DNA of 64,000 nt from assembly GCF_020551945.1 (NCBI RefSeq), contig NZ_JAJBZH010000003.1:371370-435369 (forward strand). The letters are read 5' to 3'. Source of the DNA: Cellulosimicrobium marinum (lineage in GTDB: Bacteria; Actinomycetota; Actinomycetes; Actinomycetales; Cellulomonadaceae). Position numbers and translations under genes: made by a program. Each line of letters opens with the position of its first letter. Within the stretch, counting starts at the first letter, position 1. The notes under the pieces are model-generated. The model saw nothing but the letters and a program-made list of their open reading frames with translations. It was not told where the DNA came from and ran no database searches. Positions 44,037-53,680 of this stretch are shown piece after piece.

Positions 44037-44714
44037 CTACCCGCGGGACGGCGCGGCCAGGACGCGGTCGCGCAGCTCGCGGGCGGCCCGCTCCGGGTCG
44101 GGCGCCTGCGTGATCGCGCGGACGACGACGATCCGCGTCGCCCCCGTGTCGAGCACGGCGTCGAGGCGCTCGTGGTCGATCCCGCCGATCGCGAACCACG
44201 GGGTACGCGGCGCGGTCGCCGCGACGTCGCGCAGCAGGTCCAGCCCGACGGCCGCGCGGCCCGGCTTCGTCGGGGTCGCCCACAGCGGACCCACGCAGAA
44301 GTAGTCGACGTCCGCGTCGGCCTCCGCCTCGGCCGCCTGCTCCGCCGAGTGCGTCGACCGACCGACGACGGGCGACGGCCCGAGCAGCGAGCGCACCGCA
44401 CCGACCGGCAGGTCGCGCTGGCCCATGTGGACGACCGGAGCCCCCGTCAGCCCCGCTACGTCCGCCCGGTCGTTGACCGCCCACAGCGCACCGTGCTCCC
44501 CCGCGACCCGCGCGACCACCCCCTGGAGCTCCAGCTCGCGCGCGACGTCCAGCGTCTTGTCACGCAGCTGCACCACGTCGACACCGCCCGCGAGCGCCGC
44601 GTGCAGGAAGTCCTCCAGGTCGCCCCGCTCCTCCCGCGCGTCGGTGCACAGGTAGAGGTGCGCGTCGGCGAGGCGGGCGCGGGCGTCGGTCATCAGGTCA
44701 GAAGTCGTCGTCAC
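44037..44714 (-). CDS. thiE: Thiamine-phosphate synthase
   Basis: Joins the pyrimidine pyrophosphate and thiazole phosphate to form thiamine phosphate. The 225-residue TIM-barrel protein has [11 protein letters not shown] (pyrophosphate contact), [29 protein letters not shown] and FAIGGID, which are the family blocks in order. The start is the GTG at 44714. A -10 TACAGT (44722-44727) ends 7 bases before it, so the mRNA is probably leaderless. It is separated from the other thi genes by an ABC transporter and transcribed from the opposite strand, with no TPP riboswitch of its own. Confidence 0.95.
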   Translation of the reverse strand: MTTTSDLMTDARARLADAHLYLCTDAREERGDLEDFLHAALAGGVDVVQLRDKTLDVARELELQGVVARVAGEHGALWAVNDRADVAGLTGAPVVHMGQRDLPVGAVRSLLGPSPVVGRSTHSAEQAAEAEADADVDYFCVGPLWATPTKPGRAAVGLDLLRDVAATAPRTPWFAIGGIDHERLDAVLDTGATRIVVVRAITQAPDPERAARELRDRVLAAPSRG

Positions 44715-44775
44715 GCCGCCGACTGTACGACCCGGCTCGGCCGCCAGGTCACCGGTGTCTCATGGGCGGCCGTCG

Positions 44776-45345
44776 TCATCGTTCCTCGTCGACGCGGCGG
44801 CTCCTCGGGCCACGGAACGCGTAGAGAGCGGCGGCTACCGCGTCCGCCACGCCAAGGACTGCGGTCGGCGTGGCGAGCAGCAGGCCAGTGACCCAGCTCC
44901 CCGGCGCCGCGGTGACGAGCAGGACGAGGAACCCGAGCCCGAGGACGACGAGGCCGGCCGCGTCGCCGAGAACGACGACCCCGACGAGCCCGACGGTGAG
45001 CAGCGCGAGGAAAAGCCGAAGATCGACGACGACCCTGGGCGCTCTCACCACCTCACCGGCGAAAGTCGGGGCCAGGGTGAGCGCTGCGAGTGCGAGGATC
45101 ACGGCGATGCGCGTGGGGCGGAGCCGTGGCTCGCGGACGAGTGTGGGGCTGAGCACGCCGAGCACTGCGTAGAGGGGCATTACGACCACGGCTGCAGCGA
45201 ACACCACGACGAGCGATCGGACCGGGATCTGCTCCTGGAGCATCGGGATCGACACGAGCTCGGTGCGGCCGAGGTAGCCGATCACCGCGAGCGCGACGCA
45301 CAGCGCTGTGGTCGCACGCCACCGGTGGGCGGTGAGGATGCTCAC
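44776..45345 (-). CDS. Integral membrane protein of ABC operon
   Basis: A 189-residue protein with about five hydrophobic helices and a basic C-terminus (GPRSRRVDEER). No family is recognised. The start is the GTG at 45345, which shares one base with the TAG stop of the upstream permease gene, so the two are coupled. It is the third gene of an ABC transporter operon and may be an accessory subunit; that is inference from the operon. Third codon positions are more mixed than in the thi genes on either side. Confidence 0.75.
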   Translation of the reverse strand: MSILTAHRWRATTALCVALAVIGYLGRTELVSIPMLQEQIPVRSLVVVFAAAVVVMPLYAVLGVLSPTLVREPRLRPTRIAVILALAALTLAPTFAGEVVRAPRVVVDLRLFLALLTVGLVGVVVLGDAAGLVVLGLGFLVLLVTAAPGSWVTGLLLATPTAVLGVADAVAAALYAFRGPRSRRVDEER

Positions 45346-46565
45346 TACTCGCCGTACGCCCAGTCGGGCAGGGCGGATGCGTCGCACGCATCCAGCGCGT
45401 CGTAGGTCTGGAGGACGTCGTCGTCGACCAGGGCGCCTCGTCCGGCCCGGGCGTCCGACACCCACGAGGCAAGCCGCGCCTGTGCCACGAGAAGGTCCTC
45501 GGGCGGCATGTCCTCGAAGTACTCCGGGCACGCGGACGGTGTCGCGATGGTCGCGGCGACGTCCCAGCTCCCGAGACGGCCGTCGAGCACCGCGAACGGT
45601 TCCGCATGCAGCACACCCACCTCGCTGTCGGCGGTCCCGGGCCGCGGGGTGAACGAGTACCGTCCCGTGGTCGGAAGCCCCCGCTCCGCGAGGAACGCCC
45701 GCGCGTCAGCGATGTCGGCCTCGGCGATCCGCAGCAGCGCCGCGGAGTCCGGGGGTCCGCACACCTGTGTGTCGGCGCCGACACAGACCGGGTCGTCCGC
45801 GACCGGCCGGAGCCACGCCATCCGCGGATCCATGGTCGACAGCGTCCCTCCGGCGATGACCACCGCGACGCCCAGCGCTCCGGCGCCGTACCACCACCGT
45901 CGACGCACGGGTCCGAGACGTCCCACGGCGATGACGGCGCAGAGCGCTCCCACGGCGACGTTGACGACGATCATCGCGCTGTGCACCGTCGGGTCGGGCT
46001 CCATCCCGAATGCCGGCCCGGTCGCGCCGGGAGCCGCCATCAACCCCTCGACCCCGAAGGGAAGCAGCAGGATCGGAAGCACGTAGGCGAGTGACGCGGC
46101 GAGCGGTCCCGCCGCGAGGTTCGGGACGCACACTCCGACGGCGAGCCCGAACAGGGACGCAGCGGTCAGAGCCACGAGCCCGTGCACGAGCACCCACACC
46201 GGAACGTCGAAGCTTCCGACGACCGAGGCGGTCCGCACGGCGACGAAGGTCATCCCGGCCCCGAGCCCGACGAGCGCGGCACTCCACGGCACGGCCGCGA
46301 GCGCCAGGGCGCCCGCAACACCTTTGCGCGACGACGCGGACAGCAACCGCGCGGCACCCGTGAGCCTTCGCTGCACCACGAAGGCGATCACACCGGCCAG
46401 CACAGGAGCGACGACGATCGTCGACCCGGTCGCGCGGCTCGCCGCCCACAAGGACTGCCACTGCCACCCTGGGGTGCTGGAGAGGACGATGGCGAGCGTG
46501 AGCGCCGTGAACACGAGACACAGCACGGGACCGTGCGCGCGCACGAACCACAGTCGAAACGCCAT
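45345..46565 (-). CDS. ABC-2-like permease with soluble C-terminal domain
   Basis: A 406-residue protein. The first 270 residues contain about six to seven hydrophobic helices. After that comes a soluble domain (residues 290-406) with five cysteines, including DDPVCVGADTQVCGPP, DACDAS and SACPEY, probably extracytoplasmic and disulfide-bonded. The ATPase gene is directly upstream (4 bases), so this is the membrane part of that exporter. No characterised homologue is recognised; the C-terminal domain is unusual for a permease. The start is the ATG at 46565. Confidence 0.75.
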   Translation of the reverse strand: MAFRLWFVRAHGPVLCLVFTALTLAIVLSSTPGWQWQSLWAASRATGSTIVVAPVLAGVIAFVVQRRLTGAARLLSASSRKGVAGALALAAVPWSAALVGLGAGMTFVAVRTASVVGSFDVPVWVLVHGLVALTAASLFGLAVGVCVPNLAAGPLAASLAYVLPILLLPFGVEGLMAAPGATGPAFGMEPDPTVHSAMIVVNVAVGALCAVIAVGRLGPVRRRWWYGAGALGVAVVIAGGTLSTMDPRMAWLRPVADDPVCVGADTQVCGPPDSAALLRIAEADIADARAFLAERGLPTTGRYSFTPRPGTADSEVGVLHAEPFAVLDGRLGSWDVAATIATPSACPEYFEDMPPEDLLVAQARLASWVSDARAGRGALVDDDVLQTYDALDACDASALPDWAYGE

Positions 46566-46569
46566 GCCG

Positions 46570-47322
46570 TCACCCCTCCAGGGAGCCGAGCGAACGACTG
46601 CCGGACAGAATTGCGAGGAAGCCGGCCTCGGCGGAGCGCGCGGCATCGCCCGCGGGAGCGAGCCCCGCGAGCGCGTCGACCGTCCCGTCGAAGACGATCC
46701 GTCCGCCGTCGAGCACGAGCACACGGGACGCGAGGTCGCGGACGTCCTCCATGACATGGCTGCTCAACAGGACGGTTCCTTCGAGATCGGCGAGGAGGTT
46801 GACCATGGCGCGCCGCTGCTCGGGGTCGAGCCCTGTGCTCGGTTCGTCGAGCAACAGGTGTCGCGCTCCGGAAGCGATCGCCTGCGCGAGTCCGACACGG
46901 CGGACCATCCCCCCGGAGAGAGTCTTGATCCGTGAGTCGGCGCGATCGTCGAGCAGCACCCTCCGCACGGCATCACGCGCCGCAGTCCGAGCATCACGAG
47001 CGCGTGCGCCCCGCATCCAGGTGAGGTACTCGACGACCTCGACGACAGTCAGCGTCCCGGGGAAAACAGCGTGCTGGGGCATGAGCGCCACTGCGGGGAG
47101 CGCACGTCGGCGATCCCGGCGGGAGCCGTACAGCTCGGCACCACCGACCCGTACGGACCCCTTGCGCGGTTGCACTCCTCCGGCCGCGACGGACAGCAAC
47201 GTGCTCTTGCCGGCGCCGTTGACACCGAGCAGCGCGTTGACGCCAGAATCCAGCTCGAGTCCGACGTCGACGAGCACGCCCCGGTCGCGGAACCCGTGGG
47301 TCACATGGTCGATCTCGATCAT
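46570..47322 (-). CDS. ABC transporter ATP-binding protein
   Basis: A 250-residue ATPase with Walker A GVNGAGKSTL (residues 34-43), signature LSGGM in KTLSGGMVRRVGLAQA, and Walker B HLLLDEPSTGLDPEQ with the catalytic Glu. It is followed by SSHVMEDV with the switch His. It belongs to the CcmA/DrrA-like exporter class and drives the downstream permease. The start is the ATG at 47322. It heads a three-gene operon whose base composition is looser than that of its neighbours, suggesting transfer. The substrate is unknown. Confidence 0.92.
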   Translation of the reverse strand: MIEIDHVTHGFRDRGVLVDVGLELDSGVNALLGVNGAGKSTLLSVAAGGVQPRKGSVRVGGAELYGSRRDRRRALPAVALMPQHAVFPGTLTVVEVVEYLTWMRGARARDARTAARDAVRRVLLDDRADSRIKTLSGGMVRRVGLAQAIASGARHLLLDEPSTGLDPEQRRAMVNLLADLEGTVLLSSHVMEDVRDLASRVLVLDGGRIVFDGTVDALAGLAPAGDAARSAEAGFLAILSGSRSLGSLEG

Positions 47323-47546
47323 CGCGCGCCTCGCGCCCCGTTCGTCGTGCACGGCGGGAGCGACGGTTCCGACGGCCTCGCGAAGCCCGGCACCGCGAGT
47401 CCCAGCACCGGTACGCCCCCCTGCACCGGTCGCTGCACGGCGCACGGTAGCGCCCCGAGGACCGGGTGTCGAGAGGCGGCACCCTGATGCTGTCCCGCCA
47501 CGCGAGAACGTCGTCGCGGAGCGGCGGCACGGTCTAGGCTGGCCCG
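47323..47546. other. Divergent promoter region, ABC operon / thiO
   Basis: No gene is supported here. It separates the ABC operon from the thiamine riboswitch. A -10 candidate TAGGCT (47535-47540) ends 6 bases before the aptamer, placing its +1 at about 47547. Promoter elements of the ABC operon on the minus strand were not resolved. Confidence 0.5.
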
Positions 47547-47627
47547 AGCACGGGAGCCCCGCACGGGGCTGAGAGGGCGTCGGAGCCGACCGTCGAACCT
47601 GATCTGGGTCATGCCAGCGAAGGGAGC
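47547..47627 (+). ncRNA. TPP riboswitch (THI box)
   Basis: Contains the conserved aptamer blocks in order: CACGGGAGCCC, GGGGCTGAGAGGG, the variable helix, ACCGTCGAACCTGATCTGGG and TCATGCCAGCGAAGGGAG. Thiamine pyrophosphate binding closes this fold. The last block contains AAGGGAG, which is also the ribosome-binding site of thiO 5 bases before its ATG, so control is most likely at translation initiation. The start coincides with the +1 predicted from TAGGCT. Confidence 0.95.
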
Positions 47628-47631
47628 GCAC

Positions 47632-48933
47632 ATGCACCCCTCTGTCCTGCCGTCCGCGTCGTCGCGGGACGTCGTCATGGTCGGCGGCGGCATCGTCGGC
47701 CTGGCGGTCGCGTGGCGCGCGGCGCGGTCCGGCGCGAGCGTGACGGTCCTCGACCCGTCACCGGGCGGCGGTGCGACGCACGCCGCGGCAGGCATGCTCG
47801 CGCCCGTCACCGAGGCGGACTTCGGGGAGGACGAGGCGCTGCGCCTGCACCTCGCCGGTGCGCGCGCGTGGCCGGGGTTCGCCGCCGACCTGGAGGCCGC
47901 GACGGGTCGGGACGTGGGGCTGCGGACGGCGGGCACGCTCACCGTCGCGTACGACACCGACGACCTCGCGCTGCTGCGCCGTGTCCTCGCGCTGCACGCA
48001 GCGCACGGCCTCGACTCCGCCGAGCTGACCCTCGCCGACGCGCGACGGCGCGAGCCGCACCTCGGGCAGCGCGTCGCGGGGGCCGCGTGGGCGCCGCACG
48101 ACCATGCCGTCGACCCGCGCGCGACGCACGCCGCGCTCCTGGCGGCGCTGGCCGCGGAGGCGGGGGTCGCCGTCGTGCACCGCGCCGCGACCGGCGTGGT
48201 GCGGGACGCGGCAGGGCGCGTCACCGGCGTGCCCGACGACGCGGGTCACGTCCACCGGGCCGGTGCGGTCGTGGTCGCGGCGGCCTGGGAGACGGGCGGG
48301 CTGCTCGCGGGCGTTCCGGAGGTGCGGGTGCCGACGCGTCCTGTGAAGGGGCAGACGCTGCGGCTCGACGCCGGGCCGGACCTCGCGCTGGAGCACGTCG
48401 TGCGGGGCGTCGTGCAGGGGCGGCCGGTGTACGTGGTGCCGCGCTCCCCCGTCCCGGCCGGGTCGGGATCGGGCTCCGCCGGGCACCGCGAGGTCGTCCT
48501 CGGCGCGACGACGGAGGAGAACCCCGACGACCGTCGCGCCACCGCGGGCGGCGTGTTCGCCCTCCTGCGCGACGCCCGCGCGCTGCTTCCCGGCATCGAC
48601 GAGGCCGCGCTCGTCGAGGTGACGCCCCGCGCCCGGCCCGCGACGCCCGACAACCTGCCCGTGATCGGCCCCACCGCGGTTCCGGGCCTGCACGTCGCCG
48701 CCGGCCACGGCCGCAACGGCATCCTGCTCGCACCGCTCACCGCGGACGCCGTCGTCGCGGGCCTCACCGGTTCCCCGTCCACCGCCCGGTCCGAGGATCT
48801 CGCCCACGCGCTGGCCGTGGCCGACCCGGCCCGCTTCGGCGCCGAACCCCGGGTTGTGCGGCACGTCGACCGTCCTGTGCCGAACAACCCGGGGTTCGCG
48901 ACAGCGACCGACCCCGCCACGACCGGAAGGTGA
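47632..48933 (+). CDS. thiO: Glycine oxidase ThiO
   Basis: Oxidises glycine to the imine needed for the thiazole ring of thiamine, with oxygen as acceptor. The 433-residue FAD protein starts with the FAD loop VGGGIVGLAVAWRAARSG (residues 15-32) and AAAGMLAPV. The C-terminal HVAAGHGRNGILLAPLTA holds the conserved flavin-contact Arg-Asn block. It is longer than the usual 370-390 residues because of a C-terminal extension of about 40. The start is the ATG at 47632, whose ribosome-binding site is inside the TPP riboswitch. Oxygen dependence suggests aerobic growth. Confidence 0.94.
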   Translation: MHPSVLPSASSRDVVMVGGGIVGLAVAWRAARSGASVTVLDPSPGGGATHAAAGMLAPVTEADFGEDEALRLHLAGARAWPGFAADLEAATGRDVGLRTAGTLTVAYDTDDLALLRRVLALHAAHGLDSAELTLADARRREPHLGQRVAGAAWAPHDHAVDPRATHAALLAALAAEAGVAVVHRAATGVVRDAAGRVTGVPDDAGHVHRAGAVVVAAAWETGGLLAGVPEVRVPTRPVKGQTLRLDAGPDLALEHVVRGVVQGRPVYVVPRSPVPAGSGSGSAGHREVVLGATTEENPDDRRATAGGVFALLRDARALLPGIDEAALVEVTPRARPATPDNLPVIGPTAVPGLHVAAGHGRNGILLAPLTADAVVAGLTGSPSTARSEDLAHALAVADPARFGAEPRVVRHVDRPVPNNPGFATATDPATTGR

Positions 48934-48938
48934 ACCCC

Positions 48939-49175
48939 GTGACCGCACCGACCACCGCGACCGCGCTCGTCAACGGCGAGCCGTACCCGCTCGACGGCGA
49001 CGTCGGCGTCGAGGACCTCGTCGCCGCGCTCGTCCCGACCTACGTGACCGACGGCACGCCGCAGGGCGTCGCCGTCGCCGTCAACGACGCCGTCGTGCCG
49101 CGCGGCACGTGGGGGAGCACCACTGTCGCGCCCGGCGACCGCGTCGAGATCGTCACCGCCGTCCAGGGCGGCTGA
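48939..49175 (+). CDS. thiS: Sulfur carrier protein ThiS
   Basis: A small ubiquitin-like protein that carries sulfur as a C-terminal thiocarboxylate for thiazole synthesis. The 78-residue product begins with the beta-grasp strand ATALVNGEPYPL and ends VTAVQGG, with the essential Gly-Gly. I chose the GTG at 48939 because GGAAGG lies 8 bases before it; the GTG at 48930, overlapping the thiO stop, adds three residues but sits too close to that site. It lies between thiO and thiG, with 9 bases to thiG. Confidence 0.93.
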   Translation: MTAPTTATALVNGEPYPLDGDVGVEDLVAALVPTYVTDGTPQGVAVAVNDAVVPRGTWGSTTVAPGDRVEIVTAVQGG

Positions 49176-50027
<852 letters not shown>

Positions 50028-50039
50028 CGGCCCGCGGTA

Positions 50040-51317
50040 CTACCTCGCGGGGCCGGGGGCCTGCGTCGGCGAGGTGGTCGACAGCTCGGCGAGCAGGGCG
50101 GGGACGCCGCCCGTGACGGAGCGGGCGTCGAGGCCCGCCGCGCGCGCGACGTCGGCGACGCGGGCAGAGCGGGCGCCCACGGCGCACACCACCAGCACCG
50201 GCCGGTCCGACGGCAGGGAGCCGAGGACGTCCGGCGCCGCGGCGCCGAGGAACGCACCGCTCGGGACGAGCGTCGCCCCGGGCACCGGTCGCGCCTGCGC
50301 CTCCCAGTCCTCCCGCACGTCCAGCAGGAACGGCCTGCCCGACGCCGCGCCGTCGCCCCCGAGCAGCGTCGCGGCCTCGCGCGCGCTCACCTCGGACGAC
50401 GCGGGCGTTGCCGGGACGAGGCCGCAGAACGAGGCGTACGCGTCGTCGCCCGCGAGGAGCGCCGTGACGGGCTCGCGCGTCGGGTCGGGACGCACGGCGA
50501 GCTGGCGCCAGGAGAGGTCGAGGGAGTCGTACACGGCGAGCCAGCCGAACAGGCTCGTGCCCGCACCGGTGACGAGCTTGATCGCCTCGGTCGCCATGAC
50601 GGACCCGACCGTGCCGCACATCGCGCCGAGCACGCCGCCCGTCGCGCAGTCCGGCGCCGCGCCCGGGGGCGGGGGCACGGGGAACACGTCGCGGTAGGTG
50701 ACGCCGCGCGCCTCGGGGGCGGGGGCGCCGTCGGGCATCGGTCCGCCCCCGCACGGCGCGTACCGCGGTCGTCCCCAGAAGACGCTGACCTGTCCCTGGA
50801 AGCGGTAGATGGACCCCCACACGACGGGCAGGCCCAGCACCTCGGCGGCGTCGGAGACGAGGTAGCGGGTGGGGAAGTTGTCGGCGCCGTCGAGCACGAC
50901 GTCGTAGCCGCGCAGCACGTCGAGGGCGTTGTCGGCGTCGAGCCGCACCGCGTGCTCGACGACCCGCACGTGCGGGTTGACGTCCGCGATCGCGTCGCGC
51001 GCCGAGTCGACCTTGCGGCGACCGACGTCGGCCCCGCCGTGGATCACCTGACGCTGGAGGTTGGACGTGTCGACGACGTCGTCGTCCACGATCCCGACCG
51101 TGCCGACCCCCGCGGCCGCGAGGTAGAGCAGCGCGGGGCTGCCGAGACCGCCCGCGCCGACGACGAGCACGCGCGCGGCCGCGAGGCGACGCTGCCCCTC
51201 GGGCCCGATCCCGGGCAGCGCGAGGTGGCGGGCGTAGCGCTCCGTCTCGGCCGCGGTCAGCGCGGGCCCGGGCGCGACGAGCGGCGCGAGCGGGGGCGGG
51301 TGCGCGGCACCGGTCAC
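50040..51317 (-). CDS. ThiF/MoeB adenylyltransferase with rhodanese domain
   Basis: Activates the C-terminus of ThiS or MoaD by adenylation and can transfer sulfur. The 425-residue protein has an E1-like domain with the nucleotide loop VVGAGGLGSPAL (residues 52-63) and GADNFPTRYL. A rhodanese domain is at about 315-410 with the active-site Cys in VVCAVGARS. The usual zinc CXXC pairs are reduced to single cysteines (APCGGG and PDCATGG). Convergence on thiG makes a thiamine role likely, with molybdopterin synthesis the alternative. The start is the GTG at 51317, coupled to the DUF3817 gene by GTGA. Confidence 0.88.
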   Translation of the reverse strand: MTGAAHPPPLAPLVAPGPALTAAETERYARHLALPGIGPEGQRRLAAARVLVVGAGGLGSPALLYLAAAGVGTVGIVDDDVVDTSNLQRQVIHGGADVGRRKVDSARDAIADVNPHVRVVEHAVRLDADNALDVLRGYDVVLDGADNFPTRYLVSDAAEVLGLPVVWGSIYRFQGQVSVFWGRPRYAPCGGGPMPDGAPAPEARGVTYRDVFPVPPPPGAAPDCATGGVLGAMCGTVGSVMATEAIKLVTGAGTSLFGWLAVYDSLDLSWRQLAVRPDPTREPVTALLAGDDAYASFCGLVPATPASSEVSAREAATLLGGDGAASGRPFLLDVREDWEAQARPVPGATLVPSGAFLGAAAPDVLGSLPSDRPVLVVCAVGARSARVADVARAAGLDARSVTGGVPALLAELSTTSPTQAPGPAR

Positions 51318-51730
51318 GACGCGTACCGCTCCTCCAGGGCCGAGAGCGTGGTCTGCGCCTCGGCGTGGACCTTCTTCTCCAGCACGAACGACATGACGGG
51401 CACGACCCCGGCGAACACCATGGTCGCGAGGCGGCCCCAGCCCCAGCGCATCTTCGTCCACAGGTCGAGGACCGTCACGAGGTACACGACGTAGATCCAG
51501 CCGTGCGCGAACGGGATCCACTCGACGAACCGGATGACGGGCTCGACGTCGACGAACGCGCCGACCACGTACTTGACGATCATCTCGACGCACAGGACGA
51601 GCAGCATCACACCGGTGATGATCGCGAGGACGCGGTAGCGGGCGAGCGCGCCGCGCGCCTTGCGGACCGCGGTGCGCACCGCCTCCCCGCTCGGCGCGGC
51701 CGTCGTGGTGGCGGGGTCCTGGGTGGTCAT
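51314..51730 (-). CDS. DUF3817 membrane protein
   Basis: A 138-residue protein with three helices in the core (about residues 32-58, 75-92, 98-118) and the family block FVEWIPFAHGWIYVVYL with a membrane His. It matches DUF3817, whose members occur next to guaA or MoeB/ThiF genes in actinobacteria. The function is unknown. The start is the ATG at 51730. Its stop overlaps the start of the ThiF-type gene, so both are made from one mRNA. Confidence 0.85.
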   Translation of the reverse strand: MTTQDPATTTAAPSGEAVRTAVRKARGALARYRVLAIITGVMLLVLCVEMIVKYVVGAFVDVEPVIRFVEWIPFAHGWIYVVYLVTVLDLWTKMRWGWGRLATMVFAGVVPVMSFVLEKKVHAEAQTTLSALEERYAS

Positions 51731-51765
51731 GCGTGGGTGTTCCTCACCTCGTGCGCCCGTGCGGT

Positions 51766-51813
51766 GGCGATCGGAATGGCGATCGGCGTGGCGATCGGCG
51801 TGGTGATCGTCAC
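51766..51813. repeat. 12-bp tandem repeat in promoter region
   Basis: Four consecutive 12-bp units of the form GGCGATCGGCGT, the first and last diverged (GGCGATCGGAAT and GGTGATCGTCAC). They lie between the divergent DUF3817 gene and the ABC exporter operon. The unit is near one helical turn, so copies lie roughly on one face. Confidence 0.8.
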
Positions 51814-51871
51814 CACGCGGGCGGCTTAAACCGTGGCTCCGTGTCGGATGCCGAACCTAGGGTAGAACACC

Positions 51872-53680
51872 GTGCGACCCCTCCCCCTGCCCGACCCGGG
51901 CACCCCCGACCTGCGCGGCCCCACCCGGTACCTGGCGTGGCTCGCAGGGCGTCAGCGCGCCGTGCTGACCGGCGCGGTGCTGCTCGGGCTCGTGAGCTTC
52001 GCGTGCCAGGCGCTCCAGCCGTACATGCTCGGCCGGGCGCTCGACGAGGGGCTCGCCTCCGGGTTCGGCGCGGACCTGTGGCGCTGGGCCGGGCTCCTGC
52101 TCGCCCTCGGCGCCGGGATCGTCGTCTCGGGGGTCCTGCAGCACCGCCTCGACATCGCGTGCTGGCTGCGCTCCGCGCTCACCACCTCCCAGCTCGTCGG
52201 CGACGTCACGGCACGCTCCGGCGACGCCATCACCGAGGAGCTGCCCACCGGGGAGGTCGTGTCGACCGTCGCGAGCGACGCGATGCGCGTCGGCCAGCTC
52301 TTCGCCCTCGCGGGCCAGTTCCTCGGCGCGCTCGGCGCCTACGTCGTGGTCGCCGTCGTCATGCTGTCGACGTCGGTGGAGCTCGGCCTCGTGGTCGTGC
52401 TCGGACTGCCCGCCGTCGCGGCCGTGCTCGCGCTCCTCGTCAAGCCGCTGCAGCGCCGCCAGGCCGCGCAGCGCGAGGCCCAGGGACGGCTCACGACCCT
52501 CGGCGCGGACACCGTCTCCGGCCTGCGGATCCTGCGCGGCATCGGCGGCGAGTCCGTCTTCGCGGCGCGCTACGCCCGCCAGTCCCAGACGGTCCGCGCC
52601 GCCGGCGTCCGCGTCGCGCACACCCAGGCCCTCCTCGACGCGCTCCAGGTGCTCCTGCCCGGCCTGCTCGTCGTGGTCGTCGTGTGGCTCGGCGCCACGA
52701 AGGCGCTCGCCGGCGAGATCACGCCCGGCCAGCTCGTCGCCTTCTACGGCTACGCCGCGTTCCTCGGGTGGCCGCTGCAGATCGCCACGCAGATGCTCAA
52801 CGTCGCGACGCGCGCGCACGTCGCCGCGCGCAAGATCGTCACGGTGCTCTCCGTCGAGCCCGCAGCAGGCGCGACCCCGGCGACCGCGCCCATGCCGCCC
52901 GCCGGGTCGCCCCTGGTCGACGAGACGTCGGGGCTCGTGCTCGAGCCCGGCCGTGTCGTCGCGCTCGTGTCCGTCGACCCGGACGCGTCGGCCGCCGTCG
53001 CGACGCGCCTCGGACGGTTCGACGACGCCGCCGAGGCCGCCACGCCGGTCCGCCTCGGCGTGACCCTCCTCGCCGACCTGGACAAGGCCGCGCTCCGGCG
53101 CCGGGTCGTCGTCGCCGAGGCCACCCCCCAGCTCTTCTCGGGCGCCCTGCGCGACGAGCTCGACCCGCGCGGCGTCGCGACCGAGGACGACGTCCTCGCC
53201 GCCGTCCGCACCGCCGACGCGCACGACGTCCTCGACTCCGTGCCCGACGGGCTCGCGGGCGAGCTTCCCGAGAAGGGACGGTCGCTCTCCGGGGGCCAGC
53301 GGCAGCGCGTCGCGCTCGCGCGGGCGCTCCTCACCGAGCCGGAGATCCTCGTGCTCGTCGAGCCCACGAGCGCCGTCGACGCCCACACCGAGGCCCGGGT
53401 CGCCGCCCGGCTCGCGGACGTCCGGCGCGGCCGCACCACCCTCGTCGTCACCGCGTCGCCGCTCGTCCTCGAGCACGTCGACGAGGTCCTGCTCCTCGAG
53501 GACGGGGTCGTGACCGCACGCGGCACGCACCGCGACCTCGTCGCGCGCGCCCACGCCCCGGGCACCTGCCCCGAGGACGACGCCGCGCGCTACCTGCGCG
53601 TCGTCGGCCGCACCCTCGACGACGACGCCCCGCTCGCCCCCGTCGGCGCCCCGGCCGCCGCGGAAGGAGACCGCCCGTGA
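51872..53680 (+). CDS. Heterodimeric ABC exporter subunit with lost Walker A
   Basis: A 602-residue membrane-ATPase fusion: six helices in residues 20-310, then the nucleotide-binding domain. Where Walker A should be (about 363-373) the sequence is VSVDPDASAA, lacking the Lys and the Gly-rich loop. The signature is intact, LSGGQRQR (about 471-478). Walker B is LVLVEPTSAVD, with the Asp replaced by Val but the catalytic Glu kept. The frame is undamaged, so this is a specialised subunit, not a pseudogene. The start is the GTG at 51872 with a TAGGGT -10 (51858-51863) 8 bases before it. It is coupled to the next gene by GTGA. Confidence 0.9.
   Translation: MRPLPLPDPGTPDLRGPTRYLAWLAGRQRAVLTGAVLLGLVSFACQALQPYMLGRALDEGLASGFGADLWRWAGLLLALGAGIVVSGVLQHRLDIACWLRSALTTSQLVGDVTARSGDAITEELPTGEVVSTVASDAMRVGQLFALAGQFLGALGAYVVVAVVMLSTSVELGLVVVLGLPAVAAVLALLVKPLQRRQAAQREAQGRLTTLGADTVSGLRILRGIGGESVFAARYARQSQTVRAAGVRVAHTQALLDALQVLLPGLLVVVVVWLGATKALAGEITPGQLVAFYGYAAFLGWPLQIATQMLNVATRAHVAARKIVTVLSVEPAAGATPATAPMPPAGSPLVDETSGLVLEPGRVVALVSVDPDASAAVATRLGRFDDAAEAATPVRLGVTLLADLDKAALRRRVVVAEATPQLFSGALRDELDPRGVATEDDVLAAVRTADAHDVLDSVPDGLAGELPEKGRSLSGGQRQRVALARALLTEPEILVLVEPTSAVDAHTEARVAARLADVRRGRTTLVVTASPLVLEHVDEVLLLEDGVVTARGTHRDLVARAHAPGTCPEDDAARYLRVVGRTLDDDAPLAPVGAPAAAEGDRP

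Noticed and set aside
51872..53680. First ABC subunit as a pseudogene because Walker A is missing
   Set aside because: The frame is intact for 602 codons, LSGGQ is perfect and the partner has exactly the complementary defects, so asymmetry is functional.
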